A DNA stretch of 64,000 nucleotides from Caldilineaceae bacterium. Lineage in GTDB: Bacteria > Chloroflexota > Anaerolineae > Caldilineales > Caldilineaceae. Made by a program: the position numbers and the translations under genes. The DNA lies in contig JAPKMW010000014.1 in NCBI GenBank assembly GCA_026645575.1, positions 1-64,000 of the forward strand. The letters are read 5' to 3'. Positions 34,381-44,829 of the stretch are shown here, piece by piece. How positions within the stretch are numbered: the stretch's first letter is position 1; every line of letters starts with the position of its first letter. Below the pieces are notes generated by a model. The model searched no databases. It had not been told where the DNA came from and saw nothing but the letters and a program-made list of their open reading frames with translations.

Positions 34381-34429
34381 CTTTGCAGGGTGGTTTACCC
34401 GTATACAGCGGGTAAACCACCCTGCAAAG
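34381..34429. repeat. Perfect 21-bp dyad between convergent genes
   Basis: CTTTGCAGGGTGGTTTACCCG (one base over the quoted limit if extended; arm at 34381-34401) and its complement at 34409-34429, 7-nt loop. It starts 1 nt past the stop of the minus-strand exoprotein gene and may serve both strands as a terminator. Confidence 0.85.
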
Positions 34430-34430
34430 G

Positions 34431-37400
34431 CTACCGCGCCACCATCGGTAAGTAGAGACGGGTGGCCGGCGCCCCTGGTTCGGTGACGGTTAAGAAGACG
34501 GTCACATCCTCACGTTCACCAGCAGCGTTTTGGATTTGTAAGGCGCCAGTGTAGGTGCCGGGCGCCAGATCCCAGTTCAAGCTTTGGATGGTGAGGCTCT
34601 CCGGGCCGGCGCCAGTGCGGGTGGCAGATAACCAAGCGACATCGCTGTTGATCTGCCACTGCCCGCCATTGGGCAGATGCAAGGCCAACGGCTCGCTGTC
34701 ACTGTTGCGCAGATACAACCGGCGTAAGTCGGCCTGTGGTGCGCCCTGTCCACCCAGGCGAAGATTGTCCACCCAGAAGACGCCGCTGCCCGTATTGTAT
34801 TCAAAGACCACTTCAAAACCGGTCAGGTTGGCAAGGTTCACCCCTTGCGCCGCAAACGCGCTCACCGGAATCTGCACCAGTTGCCAGCTATCGCGCAGGG
34901 TGGCATAGTCGGCCACGGCGACGCCGGCCCGTTTGACGCCGTCGGTCAGATAGAAGCGAGGGGGGACGCTTTGCGCGCCACCCTTCACCCAAGCGGTGAG
35001 AATGGCATTCGCCGGCAAGCTGACATTATTGAGGTTGCTATGCCAGATGGCATAGCCGCCGGCGCTAATGGTATAGTCGAGTTGCAGGGCGCTGCCGCCG
35101 TTCTTAGTGGCATCACCGGGGACGATGGTTGGCGTCAGTTGGCTATTGGGGGCAGTTGTCCAATAGCTGTTGCCCTGCCCATTGCTTTCTAAATTGCCAT
35201 CATCAAAGCTGTCGATCACCGTCGGTGTTGCCAACCCCGTCAGGCGAATTTCACGGATGTAAAGCCGTCCACTGGCGGGGGCGTAGCTTTGGAAGAAGCT
35301 AAAGCTCAAGGTGGTGATGGCGCTGCGATCCAACTTGGCGCTAAAGGAGGCCAGTGGGATCTGCACCCATTGCCACGTTGTCGTTAGACCGCCGGGGAGC
35401 AGATCGCCAACGCTGACGCGCGGTTCATAGCCGTTGGCATCGCGCAGGCCAACCAGGAGTTGTTCGCCGCCCGTTTCGCCCCGTATCAACAGGTTCAGGG
35501 TAGTGTACCCTCGCAGATCGCTTTGGGGCAGTTGGGTGAAGTAGCCGGCAAATTGCCCGCTCTCAGCCACATTGTAGTCGAGCAGCAGTTGTTGCTGGAA
35601 GCGATAGGCGCGCAGTTGACCGCCACTGGTCGGGTTGTTGAAAAGACCGCTGCCGCCGCCCAGCCGGTTTTTCAGTTGGTTGCCGCCAAAGTCGTTGATT
35701 AGCAAACTGGTGCGATCATCGACGCGGTAGCGGTAGAAGCTGTGGGGCGCATCGACCGGGCTTTGGCTGACATAGCCGTTGGCATGGGTGGCAGTTACAT
35801 AGTAGCGAAGGTCGCTGCCCAACGCCTGGCCGGGGAGTTCGCCTTGGAAGGCTTGGGTAACATTCGCCCCCTGCACGCTATTCATCGGCGCCGTCGCAAA
35901 GGTGCGTCCGCCATCGACACTGTAATGGAGGGTCATGCTGCTGACCGCGGCGCCATCGGCCACATTCACCTGGACGGTGCGCGGCGCTGTATCGCTACTG
36001 CTTTGGGGCAGGGCATTGGCTTGCATCAATCCATTGTTAGTAAAGCTTACCTGATCCAGCGCTAGATCGAGGGGGCGGCCATTCGCTTCGGCATTGACCC
36101 AGACCACCGCTTTGACATCGGTTCCGGTCCAGGCCACAGCTTTGCCAAAGCCCCGCTGTTGGAACTGCGTCAGCGGGATGATGTATTGGCGCCAGGTGGC
36201 ATCGGGCGTAAAGGTGGCTTGGTAATGATCGCCATCGGTAATGCTGGCGCTCTCCAACAGAACGCGCACAGGCGCACCATCACCACGCGCCCAGAAGCGC
36301 AACGCCTGATAGGGACTGACATCGACGGGGCGACCATTGGGGTTTAGGGTGCGCCCCAGCCCGACCTCATCCGTTTGGGCGGTCGGCTCACTCTTCGCCT
36401 CAGCACAGCCAGCCAGGATCAGATCGACGGGATCAATTTCGGCCAGCGGACGGCAATCCCCTAGTGTTAAGGTGGTCCGCTCGCTATTGTTGCGCGCAAC
36501 CTTGAACCACAAACCGCCGCCGCTGTAGACCTTATCGGTAAAGCCGTTGCTGGCGACATAAATGGTGGCGTCCAACACACCGGGAAAGTTCAACGGCACG
36601 ACGCTTTCGCCGCTTTCCGCCGTCATCTGTAGCTCAAAGGGTTGCAAATTTTGGCGATCCAGATGGCTGCGCCAGGAGCCGTAAACGCGCACTGGTTGAG
36701 CGCTCGTTGCCAGCGATTGCAGGTCAAGATAGATGGTGTCGGCACTATAGCGCGCCTGCTGGACAAAGAGGGTCGGTTCGGCTGGGGCGCTTTCGTTGTG
36801 ATAAACGACTTGCCAGGCACCTTCTTCAAAGGTGTTAAGGCGCACCAAGAGCGCTTGTAATAATTGCTGGCTGGTAACAAGATTATTGCTCCAGACCTGC
36901 ATCGTAAAGACATAGTCATAGGCAAAGGGGAAATTGTTGCCATAGTCGTCTTGTGTCCAGCGACTGTCAATGTGGAATGTTTTTTCCGCTTCATTAACAA
37001 AGATATGAAAGAGCAGCGCATCCTCACGGATCGTATCGCCTTTGTTGCTATCGGCGTGCCAGAACCAGCCCTCGTTGTCCGGAGGCACGGTCATGGCAAT
37101 GGGGGCAATCTGTTCAAATTCATAGCCCTTGAAACGATTGCAGACGCCATAATCGTGCATGTAGGGGCGGTCCATGGAGAGAATGCCCAATACCACGGCA
37201 TGAACGGCGCCGCTACTATCGACAAAGTCCACCGCTTTGGCATCGGGCGAAGTTGTTATAGCCAACACCTCGACGGGAACAGCCGGCTTGGGGGTTGTGC
37301 CATTCGGCCCTTCAGCAGGCATCAAGTCGTCTAATTTAAGAACAATATTGGTTAAGAGGCGCGCTTTATGCCAGGCGCGTGTTGCTTCATCCGCTGCTGC

Positions 37401-38801
37401 TGCTGCGTTGGTTGTGCTGCCAATACTACCAATAAAAGCGCTCGGATCGCCGGGTAGGGGGCCGGATTCAAGCCCGCCATCCCTACCACTACCGACCCCG
37501 GTCTTCGGGTTAGCGTTCAGGTCGCGCCAATAGGTTTCGCTGCCACTATTGGGGTAGCTGCTTAGGGTATTGGCCACCTTACCCTGCACCGGCCCCCAAC
37601 GTTCAGCATTAGGATCCGCACCATTATCTAGCCCATCCTTGTCTTTGTCGTTGCCGGTGAGCTTCACATCAGCTTCAACCGTGTCAGGGTAGGCGTCTTT
37701 GTCGCTATCACTATCGAGATAGTCGGGTGTGCCATCCTTATTGGTATCGACCGGCTTGAAACCGGCGCCAAAGGCTTTGTCAACACCGGTGTCGGTGAAG
37801 GCGTTGGTCGGGGCGATGTAGGTCGTGGTTGGCTGCGCCTCAACCACATCGGGAATACCGTCGCCGTCGCTATCGAGATCAAGGAAATCGGCTAACCCAT
37901 CGCCATCAGTGTCCGGCACGGAACCGGCCTTGCCCAGATCAGCGGCATTATCAACCTGACCATCATCGTTGGCATCTTGCAAACCGGCTTCGATAATATC
38001 CAGAATGCCGTCGTTGTCGCTGTCCAAATCAAGCGAGTTGACAATGCCGTCGCCATCAGTGTCAATGGTGCAAGGGGCAACTGTATAAAATTGAATATCA
38101 TCTAGGAAGTTGCCCGTGGTGTTACTGCCATTAGCCGTGCGCACTGCCTGGTAGAAAAAGCGGGTTTGGGTTTGGCCGGCCGGCACCACATATTGTCCTT
38201 GATAAACGCTCCAAGCGTTTGTGCCGGTGGAAAATTCGCCAAGCTTTGTATAGGGTCCGTTGAGTGGCCCCACCAGCAGCGCAATGGTGTCAACACCAGT
38301 ACGCCCACGGTGCGCAAAAGACCAGAACATGGTGCTGCCTGGCGTGGTTGTTAGATCTTGGTAGAGCGCAGCCGTTTGATTGGCATTGATTTCGGCAAAT
38401 TGTTGACCGCGATGGGCAGGAACCCCGCTAAAGCCATTTTGCCAGATCTCAATTTCTTTGTCAGTGGCAGTCGTAGACCAGCCTTCGACCAAAGAAGATT
38501 TGTAGGCCACGGCAACGATAGGAAAGGCGCCCCAGTGCCTGCTGGTCAGGTTAAAGGTGGTGTCAATGTCAGGTGATTCAAAAGAGCCGTTGACCACCGC
38601 CACCGGCATCCGTCCGACAAAGCCAAGGCATTCAACACCATTCGGGATGCCGTCTTTGTCGTCATCAGCGATCTCGGTGATGAGCGCCGACGGTACATGG
38701 GCCAAGGCGACAGGTTGCCACCCTTGTCCAAGGGTGAAAAACAGGGTCAGAAGTGAGAGGTAATGAACCATTTTAGTGGGTGATAAGTAGCAGCGCTGCA
38801 T
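34431..38801 (-). CDS. Giant secreted protein with calcium-binding repeats and carbohydrate-binding modules (paralog 1)
   Basis: 1,456 residues, AAGGA 5 nt before the ATG. A signal peptide at about 1-35 is followed by an N-terminal beta-sandwich at about 65-240. Thrombospondin type 3-like calcium repeats lie at about 245-405 ([38 protein letters not shown]). A conserved region from about 440 ([20 protein letters not shown], then [14 protein letters not shown]) is shared with the 39771-44318 protein, and three CBM11/CIA30-like modules follow at about 790-1310 (one begins [18 protein letters not shown]). A BACON-like beta domain near 1360-1430 precedes the tail RLYLPMVAR. It is probably a surface or sheath protein that binds glycans. 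The two paralogs are about one gene apart. Confidence 0.85.
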   Translation of the reverse strand: MQRCYLSPTKMVHYLSLLTLFFTLGQGWQPVALAHVPSALITEIADDDKDGIPNGVECLGFVGRMPVAVVNGSFESPDIDTTFNLTSRHWGAFPIVAVAYKSSLVEGWSTTATDKEIEIWQNGFSGVPAHRGQQFAEINANQTAALYQDLTTTPGSTMFWSFAHRGRTGVDTIALLVGPLNGPYTKLGEFSTGTNAWSVYQGQYVVPAGQTQTRFFYQAVRTANGSNTTGNFLDDIQFYTVAPCTIDTDGDGIVNSLDLDSDNDGILDIIEAGLQDANDDGQVDNAADLGKAGSVPDTDGDGLADFLDLDSDGDGIPDVVEAQPTTTYIAPTNAFTDTGVDKAFGAGFKPVDTNKDGTPDYLDSDSDKDAYPDTVEADVKLTGNDKDKDGLDNGADPNAERWGPVQGKVANTLSSYPNSGSETYWRDLNANPKTGVGSGRDGGLESGPLPGDPSAFIGSIGSTTNAAAAADEATRAWHKARLLTNIVLKLDDLMPAEGPNGTTPKPAVPVEVLAITTSPDAKAVDFVDSSGAVHAVVLGILSMDRPYMHDYGVCNRFKGYEFEQIAPIAMTVPPDNEGWFWHADSNKGDTIREDALLFHIFVNEAEKTFHIDSRWTQDDYGNNFPFAYDYVFTMQVWSNNLVTSQQLLQALLVRLNTFEEGAWQVVYHNESAPAEPTLFVQQARYSADTIYLDLQSLATSAQPVRVYGSWRSHLDRQNLQPFELQMTAESGESVVPLNFPGVLDATIYVASNGFTDKVYSGGGLWFKVARNNSERTTLTLGDCRPLAEIDPVDLILAGCAEAKSEPTAQTDEVGLGRTLNPNGRPVDVSPYQALRFWARGDGAPVRVLLESASITDGDHYQATFTPDATWRQYIIPLTQFQQRGFGKAVAWTGTDVKAVVWVNAEANGRPLDLALDQVSFTNNGLMQANALPQSSSDTAPRTVQVNVADGAAVSSMTLHYSVDGGRTFATAPMNSVQGANVTQAFQGELPGQALGSDLRYYVTATHANGYVSQSPVDAPHSFYRYRVDDRTSLLINDFGGNQLKNRLGGGSGLFNNPTSGGQLRAYRFQQQLLLDYNVAESGQFAGYFTQLPQSDLRGYTTLNLLIRGETGGEQLLVGLRDANGYEPRVSVGDLLPGGLTTTWQWVQIPLASFSAKLDRSAITTLSFSFFQSYAPASGRLYIREIRLTGLATPTVIDSFDDGNLESNGQGNSYWTTAPNSQLTPTIVPGDATKNGGSALQLDYTISAGGYAIWHSNLNNVSLPANAILTAWVKGGAQSVPPRFYLTDGVKRAGVAVADYATLRDSWQLVQIPVSAFAAQGVNLANLTGFEVVFEYNTGSGVFWVDNLRLGGQGAPQADLRRLYLRNSDSEPLALHLPNGGQWQINSDVAWLSATRTGAGPESLTIQSLNWDLAPGTYTGALQIQNAAGEREDVTVFLTVTEPGAPATRLYLPMVAR

Positions 38802-38875
38802 ACAAATCCTTTTTATTGATTGAATGAATATTAATTTGTGTTTATGCCCTCAGCATAGCAGAGAACAGGAACCTT

Positions 38876-38892
38876 GACATTTGACAAATGTC
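38876..38892. promoter_or_regulatory. Perfect 17-bp palindrome upstream of paralog 1
   Basis: GACATTTGACAAATGTC lies about 75 nt before the start of the exoprotein gene. Reading on the minus strand, TATGCT about 20 nt downstream could be a -10, which would put the palindrome over the -35. This looks like an operator site. Confidence 0.5.
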
Positions 38893-38989
38893 GGAAAGCA
38901 ATCAACGCAAAAATGCCACGCGAAGGTAAAGTCATTCAGCCTGCGCTGAACAACTTTGCCTGCACGTAGAAGAAATGGGTTAGCATCGT

Positions 38990-39487
38990 TTAGCTAACGG
39001 AAAATTGACGGTTGCCTTTTTGAACAAAGGTGCTGGCACTGATATTCAACACCGCCTGTAAAGCGGCATAAATGCTTGTGCGGATCGCATCAAGGCCGAC
39101 ATTAATATGTTGCCAATCCGGCGTCATTTCATGTTGCGGCAGGCGCAGAGATTGCTCCGGCATTGAATGACGATGAAGGTCAACAATTTCAAAAATATGG
39201 TCGAAGCGGGTCAGGCGGAGAATGCGGCGTGCTGCCGGTGACATTGTTTGACCAATTTTCATGCTGCCGCCTACGGCGCGGCACTGTTTATATAAAGAAA
39301 CAAGCACAGCCATACCGGCGCTATCCATCGTGGGCGTCTGTGACAGGTCGATGACAAAATGGATAATATTGCGTGCCAGAAGCGCATCACAAAGGCGGCG
39401 AAAATTGGCCACGGTTGATGCGGTCACCCCTTCCTTGACCACAAGGTGGGCATTCTGTTGGTTTTCGTATACATCGATTCCAATCAT
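38990..39487 (-). CDS. STAS-domain protein (anti-sigma-factor antagonist-like)
   Basis: 165 residues. The STAS fold at about 5-105 shows HFVIDLSQTPTMDSAGMAVL with the phosphorylatable Ser in DSAG, then VSLYKQCRAVGG and ILRLTRFDHIFEIVD. A C-terminal extension of about 55 residues has no known domain. STAS proteins of this type bind anti-sigma kinases in partner-switching regulation. No kinase or phosphatase is adjacent; the gene sits between the two giant exoproteins, all on the minus strand, so a regulatory link to surface genes is possible but unproven. Confidence 0.88.
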   Translation of the reverse strand: MIGIDVYENQQNAHLVVKEGVTASTVANFRRLCDALLARNIIHFVIDLSQTPTMDSAGMAVLVSLYKQCRAVGGSMKIGQTMSPAARRILRLTRFDHIFEIVDLHRHSMPEQSLRLPQHEMTPDWQHINVGLDAIRTSIYAALQAVLNISASTFVQKGNRQFSVS

Positions 39488-39618
39488 GACACGTTATCCT
39501 AAATTAATTTATTGTTTAATGACTATTTTGGTGTTCGTTAGAACAACCTGATTGTACCTGAATTTTTCGTCCAATTTTGTTACAGAATAATAACAAGTTG
39601 TCGGACCCTTTAATTACA

Positions 39619-39659
39619 ATGCTAAAGGCCATAAGTTTTTAACTTATGGCCTTTAGCAT
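39619..39659. terminator. Perfect 19-bp hairpin
   Basis: ATGCTAAAGGCCATAAGTT / AACTTATGGCCTTTAGCAT with a 3-nt loop, between the paralog 2 stop and the STAS gene. Confidence 0.7.
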
Positions 39660-39702
39660 GCTGTTAGTTATAAAGCTTTTCAGGGTCGAAGTTTCATACA
39701 AT

Positions 39703-39737
39703 GAGAAGCCCGACTTTTGCTAAAAGTCGGGCTTCTC
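39703..39737. terminator. Perfect 16-bp hairpin after paralog 2
   Basis: GAGAAGCCCGACTTTT / AAAAGTCGGGCTTCTC with a 3-nt loop, about 35 nt past the stop of the minus-strand exoprotein gene. Confidence 0.75.
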
Positions 39738-39770
39738 TGAAACGGTGACGTCGACCGCAGTTTGCGACCC

Positions 39771-42700
39771 TTACCGTATCAGGAATGGCAGGAAGAGGCG
39801 CGTTGCCGGCGCGCCGGTCTGGGTGACCGTCAGTTGGGCGGTAATTGTTTCCGTTTGACCGGCGGTGCGGATGGTCACTTTGCCGGTGTAAACGCCCGGC
39901 GCCAGCTCCCAGTTGACGCTGCGAACAGTCAGGCTGGTCGCGCCGGCGCCGCTGGTGGATGTAAAGAGCCACGGCGCATCGCTTTCCGCTTGCCAGGCGC
40001 CACCATAAGGGAGGTGGAGGGCGACCGCAGCCGCGTCAACATCGCGCAAGTAGAGCAAGCGCTGGTTGGCTTGGGGGGCGCCTGGGGCGCCGATCTGGAT
40101 CTGATCCAGCCAAAGTGTACCCCTACCCTGGGCAAATTCAAAGACCACCTGGAGGCCGGTCAGCCCATTCAGGTCGAAACCCTGCCCGCTAAAGGCACTT
40201 ACCGGGATCTCCACCCGTTGCCATTGGTTGTTCCAAGAAACATAATCCTTTAAAGCAACACGGGCGCGCCCGTTACCGCTGGTCAGGTAGAGACTGGCCG
40301 GCACTGCTTGTGCTTCGCCTTTCACCCAAAAGGTTAGCAGACTCTCCGGTTGTACAGCGGGTTGTTTCAGGCTGCTGTTCCAGACGGCATAGCCATTGGC
40401 GCCGATGGTGTATTGCAGTTGGAGCGCCTTCCCGGTCGCCTTTTGGGCATCGCCGGCCACCAGCGTGGCATTGAGCGTACTGTTGGGCGCCGATGTCCAA
40501 TAGCCCATCAGTTGACCGTTGCTTTCCAAGCTGGCGTCATCAAAGTTGTCGATCACCAGCGGTGCACCCAGCGTAGTAAAGCGCATCTCCTTGACATAGA
40601 GGCGGCCCTGACTGTTGCCGTCGCTATTGGCAAAGAAGAGATTCAGGCTGGTTAGCGCGCTGAGATCCATCTGCGGCGCGAAATTGCGCAACGGGATCTG
40701 CACCCACTGCCATTCATCGGTGATACCGCCGGGCAGGAGAGCGCCGACGCTAACATACTTTTCCACATTCTGGCTATTGCGCAGCCCGATCCGCATCTGT
40801 TCACCACCAGCGGCGCCCTTCACCAATAGATCGAGCGTGGTGTAAGAGCGGGCGTCGAGCGACGACAGATTGGTAAAGTAGCCGGCAAATTGGTTAGCCG
40901 AACGTACATCGTAGTCGAGGATCAACGCATGATTGGCCCGGTAGGTCGATAAGCGCCCACCCGTCGTCGTATGATTAAAAACGCCATTGGCACCATTGAG
41001 CCGATTACGCAGCGCAACGCCGGCAAAGTCATCGATCAACAACCCGGCGCGATCATCAACCCGGTAGCGATAGTAGCTGGCTGGCGCGTCGAGCGGGCTG
41101 CGGCTGACATAGCCATTGGTATAGGTGGTCTCCAGATAGTAGATCACGTCGGCGCCTAGCGCTTGACCGGGCAGTTCGCCCTGGAAGCTGACCTGCTCCG
41201 GGTCATTTTGCGCCTGTTGATTGAGCGCCACACTCTGGAAGGTTGCGCCACCATCCACGCTATAGTGGGCTGTGACTTGGGCAATGCCATTGGGGCCGCT
41301 CACCTGAAGGGGTTGAGCCGCCGTGGTGGTCGTCGCGGCCGGCAGCGCCACTTCGGTCAATAAGCCTTGGTTAGTAAAGCTCACCTGGTCGATGGACAAT
41401 TCCAGTGGGCGCCCACCCGTTTCAGCATTCATCCAAATCACCGCTTTCACGTCGGTGCCGGTCAGGGCGGCGGTGGCAGCGCTTTGAGCAAACTCGGCCA
41501 AAGGCAACATGTATTGGCGCCACTGGCTATCGGGGGTAAAAACGGTTTGGAAGTAATCGTTGTTGGTCACACCAGCGGTTTCTAAGATCACCCGCACGGG
41601 TACACCATTACCTTTGGCCCAGAAGCGTAGCGCCTTATAGGGGCTGACATCCACCGTGCGACCATTCGGATTTAAGGTACGGCCAATGCCGGCTTGCTCA
41701 TTGGGGCCAAGCGGCGCTGAGGTAAGGTCCGCACAACCAGCCAGCAGCAGGTCTTGGTTGTCAATCTCATCTAGTTGGCGACACTGCCCCAGGCTCATGG
41801 TTGGTGCGTTGCTCTGTTGGCCCTTGACCGGGAACCAGAGGCCGCCACCTTGATAGATTTTGTCGGTAAAGCCGTTGCTTTCCACATAGATCGTTGCATC
41901 CAACAAGCCGGGGAAGACGAGATTCAGATCGCTCTGATCAGCCGGCAATTCTAAAGTGTACTCGAACGGTTGTAACGTGTTGCGGTCGATCTGACTACGC
42001 CAGGAGCCGTATAAGCGGACGGCTTGGGTATTCGTGGTGCGATTCCAGAGCGAGAGTTGTACGGCGTCGGCCTGGTAGGTGGTTTGTCGGACAAAGAGCG
42101 ATGCTGCCGTCGGCGTGGTCTGATTATGATAGGTCAGTTGCCAGGCGCCATTGTCGAGTTGCCCCAGCTTCATCAGGATCCCATTCAAAAGCTCCTGTGT
42201 TTTGGCAAAGTCATTGCTCCACAACTGGACGGTGAAAACATAGTCAAAGTGGAAGTCAAAGGTCAAGGGGTAGTGATCCTTAATCCAACGGCTATCGATA
42301 TGAAATTGCTTGTTGGTTTCGTCAACAAAGATGGTGAACAGCAAAGCGTTCTCTTGGTTGTTATCGTTCTTGGCCGCGTGGACATACCAAAACCAGCCGT
42401 TTTGCTGGTTCGGTAGCGTCAACTGACGCGGTTCCACGGTCTCAAACAGATACTCTTTGAAACGATTACAGACGCCATAATCATGTTCATAGGGACCGCC
42501 CAGGGAGAGAATTCCCAAGGCGACGGCTTGCACTTGGCCTGCGCTATCGACAAAATCGACCGCTTTGGCGTCGGGCGCGTTGGTGACAGCCAACACATCC
42601 ACCGGCACAGCGGCTTGGGGTGTGGTGCCGGCTGGCCCTTGGGTGGGAATAAAATCTTCCAAGCGGATCTGCATTTCCTGTAAGAGGCGCGCCTTGTGCA

Positions 42701-44318
42701 TGGTTTGCGCAACCGTGTTGCCCCCGGCTGCATCTGCGCCATCACCAGCCACACCGACAGCGCCGACAAATGTGCTTGGCTCACTTGGTAATGGCCCGGA
42801 TTCAAGACCGCCATCCTTGCCACTCTGCACGCCGGAATCGATCGTCGCAGTCGGTGTGGGCGTCGGCGTGGGCGTTGGGGAAGGGGTGGGGGTTGGCATC
42901 ACGGGACAGTTCAAACGGGCATCGGCACTGAGCAAGCTTTGGGCGTTCAGCAAACCAAGTGCGGCTCTACTGTTAACACACTGGTTGGTGACGGCATTGA
43001 CCACAACATCATAGGTGACCTGTTGCATCGCCGTAGTAAGTGGTTCATTGAGCAGCCAACGGAGATGAGTAATGGTTGACAATGTCGTTGGTTCCGCTTG
43101 AAGCCAAGATTGACCACTATCGGTGCTATACTCCACAACGGCCGATGCCGAAGCCGTGGCGCTCTTGCTGACATAGCTGCTATTGGGGGGCAGGGCAACC
43201 GTTACTACCGCCGGTGAGTCATTGCTCGGTACGCCAAATTGGCCGGTGGATGTGGCAAAATTGGCTTGAAAACGCACCTGTTCGCCAACAGCGGCCACCG
43301 CTTTATCAGCCGTCAATGCTAATTGCAAGCCAAGGTTGCTGCTGCACGTCACATTGATCAATGAAAGATTGGACGCATAGTCATCGTTATATTTTTCCTG
43401 GGTGCCGCTCGCTGCTTCTTGATACGGCCGGATGGCAGTGGTACAACTGCGTAAGGCAACAAAGCTATATTCAACGTAATCTCTTAGATCATGGCGATAG
43501 TTGCGCAAGTTGGTAAAATAAAGATGATCCACAAAGGGCGTGGCGCTAATGCTATGCAATTTCACTTCACTATGGGCAAAGCGCAGACAACTGGGATCGA
43601 AATCAGGGTTGCCGACGGGTTGTAACCAGGCATCATAGGTTGAGTTGGGTCCCTGTCCAACGGTGCCAAGGGTAAAGCCAATAATTTTGACCTTTACCAC
43701 CGAACCTGGCGTGACCACATTCGGCGAAACCACCATCATGCTCCCCGTCGGCAGCAATTTGTTGGCGCTGGCGCTAATTTGCCGTTCGGTTTTGATCTGG
43801 CTATTTTTGCTAGTTTGACAACCGGCATTATCGGTGAGCCAAACGGTGTATGGATAGCCAACATTCATGGTCGGCGGATAGGTGACGGCCCAATAGTAGG
43901 TTTCGGTTTCCCCCACCCCCAAACGAATAATGCGCTGAGTCGCAGATTGGCCGGTTTTGAGGGTTAAGCTGCCTCCGGCGCTTTGGGCAAACTTCCCCGG
44001 CGTCGTACCATCACCTAGGTGTAGATAAAAATTTTGGATAGGGGATGCCGCGTGATTGGTAATGCGCGCGCCCAACATTGCTACCTGCGGGCCTTGAACG
44101 CCCGGCATATTGCTGTCCACCACGGCATAAGGGGCGGCGATGATCTCAATGGTCAGGTTACAGGTATCGACATCCTGTTCATCGGCGACGGCATAAAGCG
44201 TATGTCCCGGCAGCAAGGGGACTGCAAACAAAAGCAGCCAGAGTGCAATTAGCAGGGGATAAAAAGTCTTTTTTCTTGTGTCAGGCGGTAAATAAGTCAA
44301 TACATGGCGAGTAAACAT
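39771..44318 (-). CDS. Giant secreted protein with carbohydrate-binding modules (paralog 2)
   Basis: 1,515 residues, GGAG 7 nt before the ATG. A signal peptide (about 15-45) is followed by beta-rich domains at about 50-460 with Ig/DUF11-like strands (AVAAVGEQVRFQANF), then a Pro/Thr linker of PTPTPT units near 470-490. From about 497 to the end it parallels paralog 1: [35 protein letters not shown], three CBM11/CIA30-like modules (LVIDNFDDASLESNGQ), a BACON-like domain and the tail RLFLPFLIR. The calcium repeats of paralog 1 are replaced here by Ig-like domains. It is probably an extracellular glycan-binding structural protein. Confidence 0.85.
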   Translation of the reverse strand: MFTRHVLTYLPPDTRKKTFYPLLIALWLLLFAVPLLPGHTLYAVADEQDVDTCNLTIEIIAAPYAVVDSNMPGVQGPQVAMLGARITNHAASPIQNFYLHLGDGTTPGKFAQSAGGSLTLKTGQSATQRIIRLGVGETETYYWAVTYPPTMNVGYPYTVWLTDNAGCQTSKNSQIKTERQISASANKLLPTGSMMVVSPNVVTPGSVVKVKIIGFTLGTVGQGPNSTYDAWLQPVGNPDFDPSCLRFAHSEVKLHSISATPFVDHLYFTNLRNYRHDLRDYVEYSFVALRSCTTAIRPYQEAASGTQEKYNDDYASNLSLINVTCSSNLGLQLALTADKAVAAVGEQVRFQANFATSTGQFGVPSNDSPAVVTVALPPNSSYVSKSATASASAVVEYSTDSGQSWLQAEPTTLSTITHLRWLLNEPLTTAMQQVTYDVVVNAVTNQCVNSRAALGLLNAQSLLSADARLNCPVMPTPTPSPTPTPTPTPTATIDSGVQSGKDGGLESGPLPSEPSTFVGAVGVAGDGADAAGGNTVAQTMHKARLLQEMQIRLEDFIPTQGPAGTTPQAAVPVDVLAVTNAPDAKAVDFVDSAGQVQAVALGILSLGGPYEHDYGVCNRFKEYLFETVEPRQLTLPNQQNGWFWYVHAAKNDNNQENALLFTIFVDETNKQFHIDSRWIKDHYPLTFDFHFDYVFTVQLWSNDFAKTQELLNGILMKLGQLDNGAWQLTYHNQTTPTAASLFVRQTTYQADAVQLSLWNRTTNTQAVRLYGSWRSQIDRNTLQPFEYTLELPADQSDLNLVFPGLLDATIYVESNGFTDKIYQGGGLWFPVKGQQSNAPTMSLGQCRQLDEIDNQDLLLAGCADLTSAPLGPNEQAGIGRTLNPNGRTVDVSPYKALRFWAKGNGVPVRVILETAGVTNNDYFQTVFTPDSQWRQYMLPLAEFAQSAATAALTGTDVKAVIWMNAETGGRPLELSIDQVSFTNQGLLTEVALPAATTTTAAQPLQVSGPNGIAQVTAHYSVDGGATFQSVALNQQAQNDPEQVSFQGELPGQALGADVIYYLETTYTNGYVSRSPLDAPASYYRYRVDDRAGLLIDDFAGVALRNRLNGANGVFNHTTTGGRLSTYRANHALILDYDVRSANQFAGYFTNLSSLDARSYTTLDLLVKGAAGGEQMRIGLRNSQNVEKYVSVGALLPGGITDEWQWVQIPLRNFAPQMDLSALTSLNLFFANSDGNSQGRLYVKEMRFTTLGAPLVIDNFDDASLESNGQLMGYWTSAPNSTLNATLVAGDAQKATGKALQLQYTIGANGYAVWNSSLKQPAVQPESLLTFWVKGEAQAVPASLYLTSGNGRARVALKDYVSWNNQWQRVEIPVSAFSGQGFDLNGLTGLQVVFEFAQGRGTLWLDQIQIGAPGAPQANQRLLYLRDVDAAAVALHLPYGGAWQAESDAPWLFTSTSGAGATSLTVRSVNWELAPGVYTGKVTIRTAGQTETITAQLTVTQTGAPATRLFLPFLIR

Positions 44319-44829
44319 ACCAATTCTCCATTTTATTGGTGCTTTTTGTAGGTATTTTTAATGATTCATTGGCATTCACACTAATCAGCAAAAGGTGATT
44401 TAGAAAGTGCCTCCTCTTTTTTCCATTGGCGCGCAAAAGATGCCATCCTCTTCAAGTTTAAGACAGTCCAGCAATTATGTCTTCGGATAAAGGGTGGATG
44501 TTGAACAGGTCAATTAGTGGTTTCTCTTCTGCCAATCATTCAATTCTGGCGTTAGTTTGCTGCAATAGCCACGTAACATCAGTCGCTAGCCGTGCGTCTA
44601 CTCCAATGCGTTATACAACTTATCGATAAGAATAAAGATTTTTGCAACCAATTAATTCATTAACCTTACAAAGACAGCGTTCATTCTAGCAAGAATTGTT
44701 TGATCTGCTTCTGTCGCCATTGTTACAACTTGGTTGGTACTGAATACTATCCAGGGTTGAATTCTGCACATCCTCTGTTTTTTGGATATACTAAGGATGT
44801 AAGTAAAAATTTAGGATATAAGATGTTTT
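44319..44829. other. AT-rich divergent spacer of about 510 nt
   Basis: Separates the exoprotein gene (minus) from the membrane-protein operon (plus). No gene or known riboswitch seen. TATACT at about 44787 may be a -10 for the plus-strand operon, but no good -35 lies at the right distance. The length and low GC suggest regulatory DNA. Confidence 0.5.

Noticed and set aside
44319..44829. c-di-GMP riboswitch in the long spacer
   Set aside because: The conserved GEMM core was not found on either strand.
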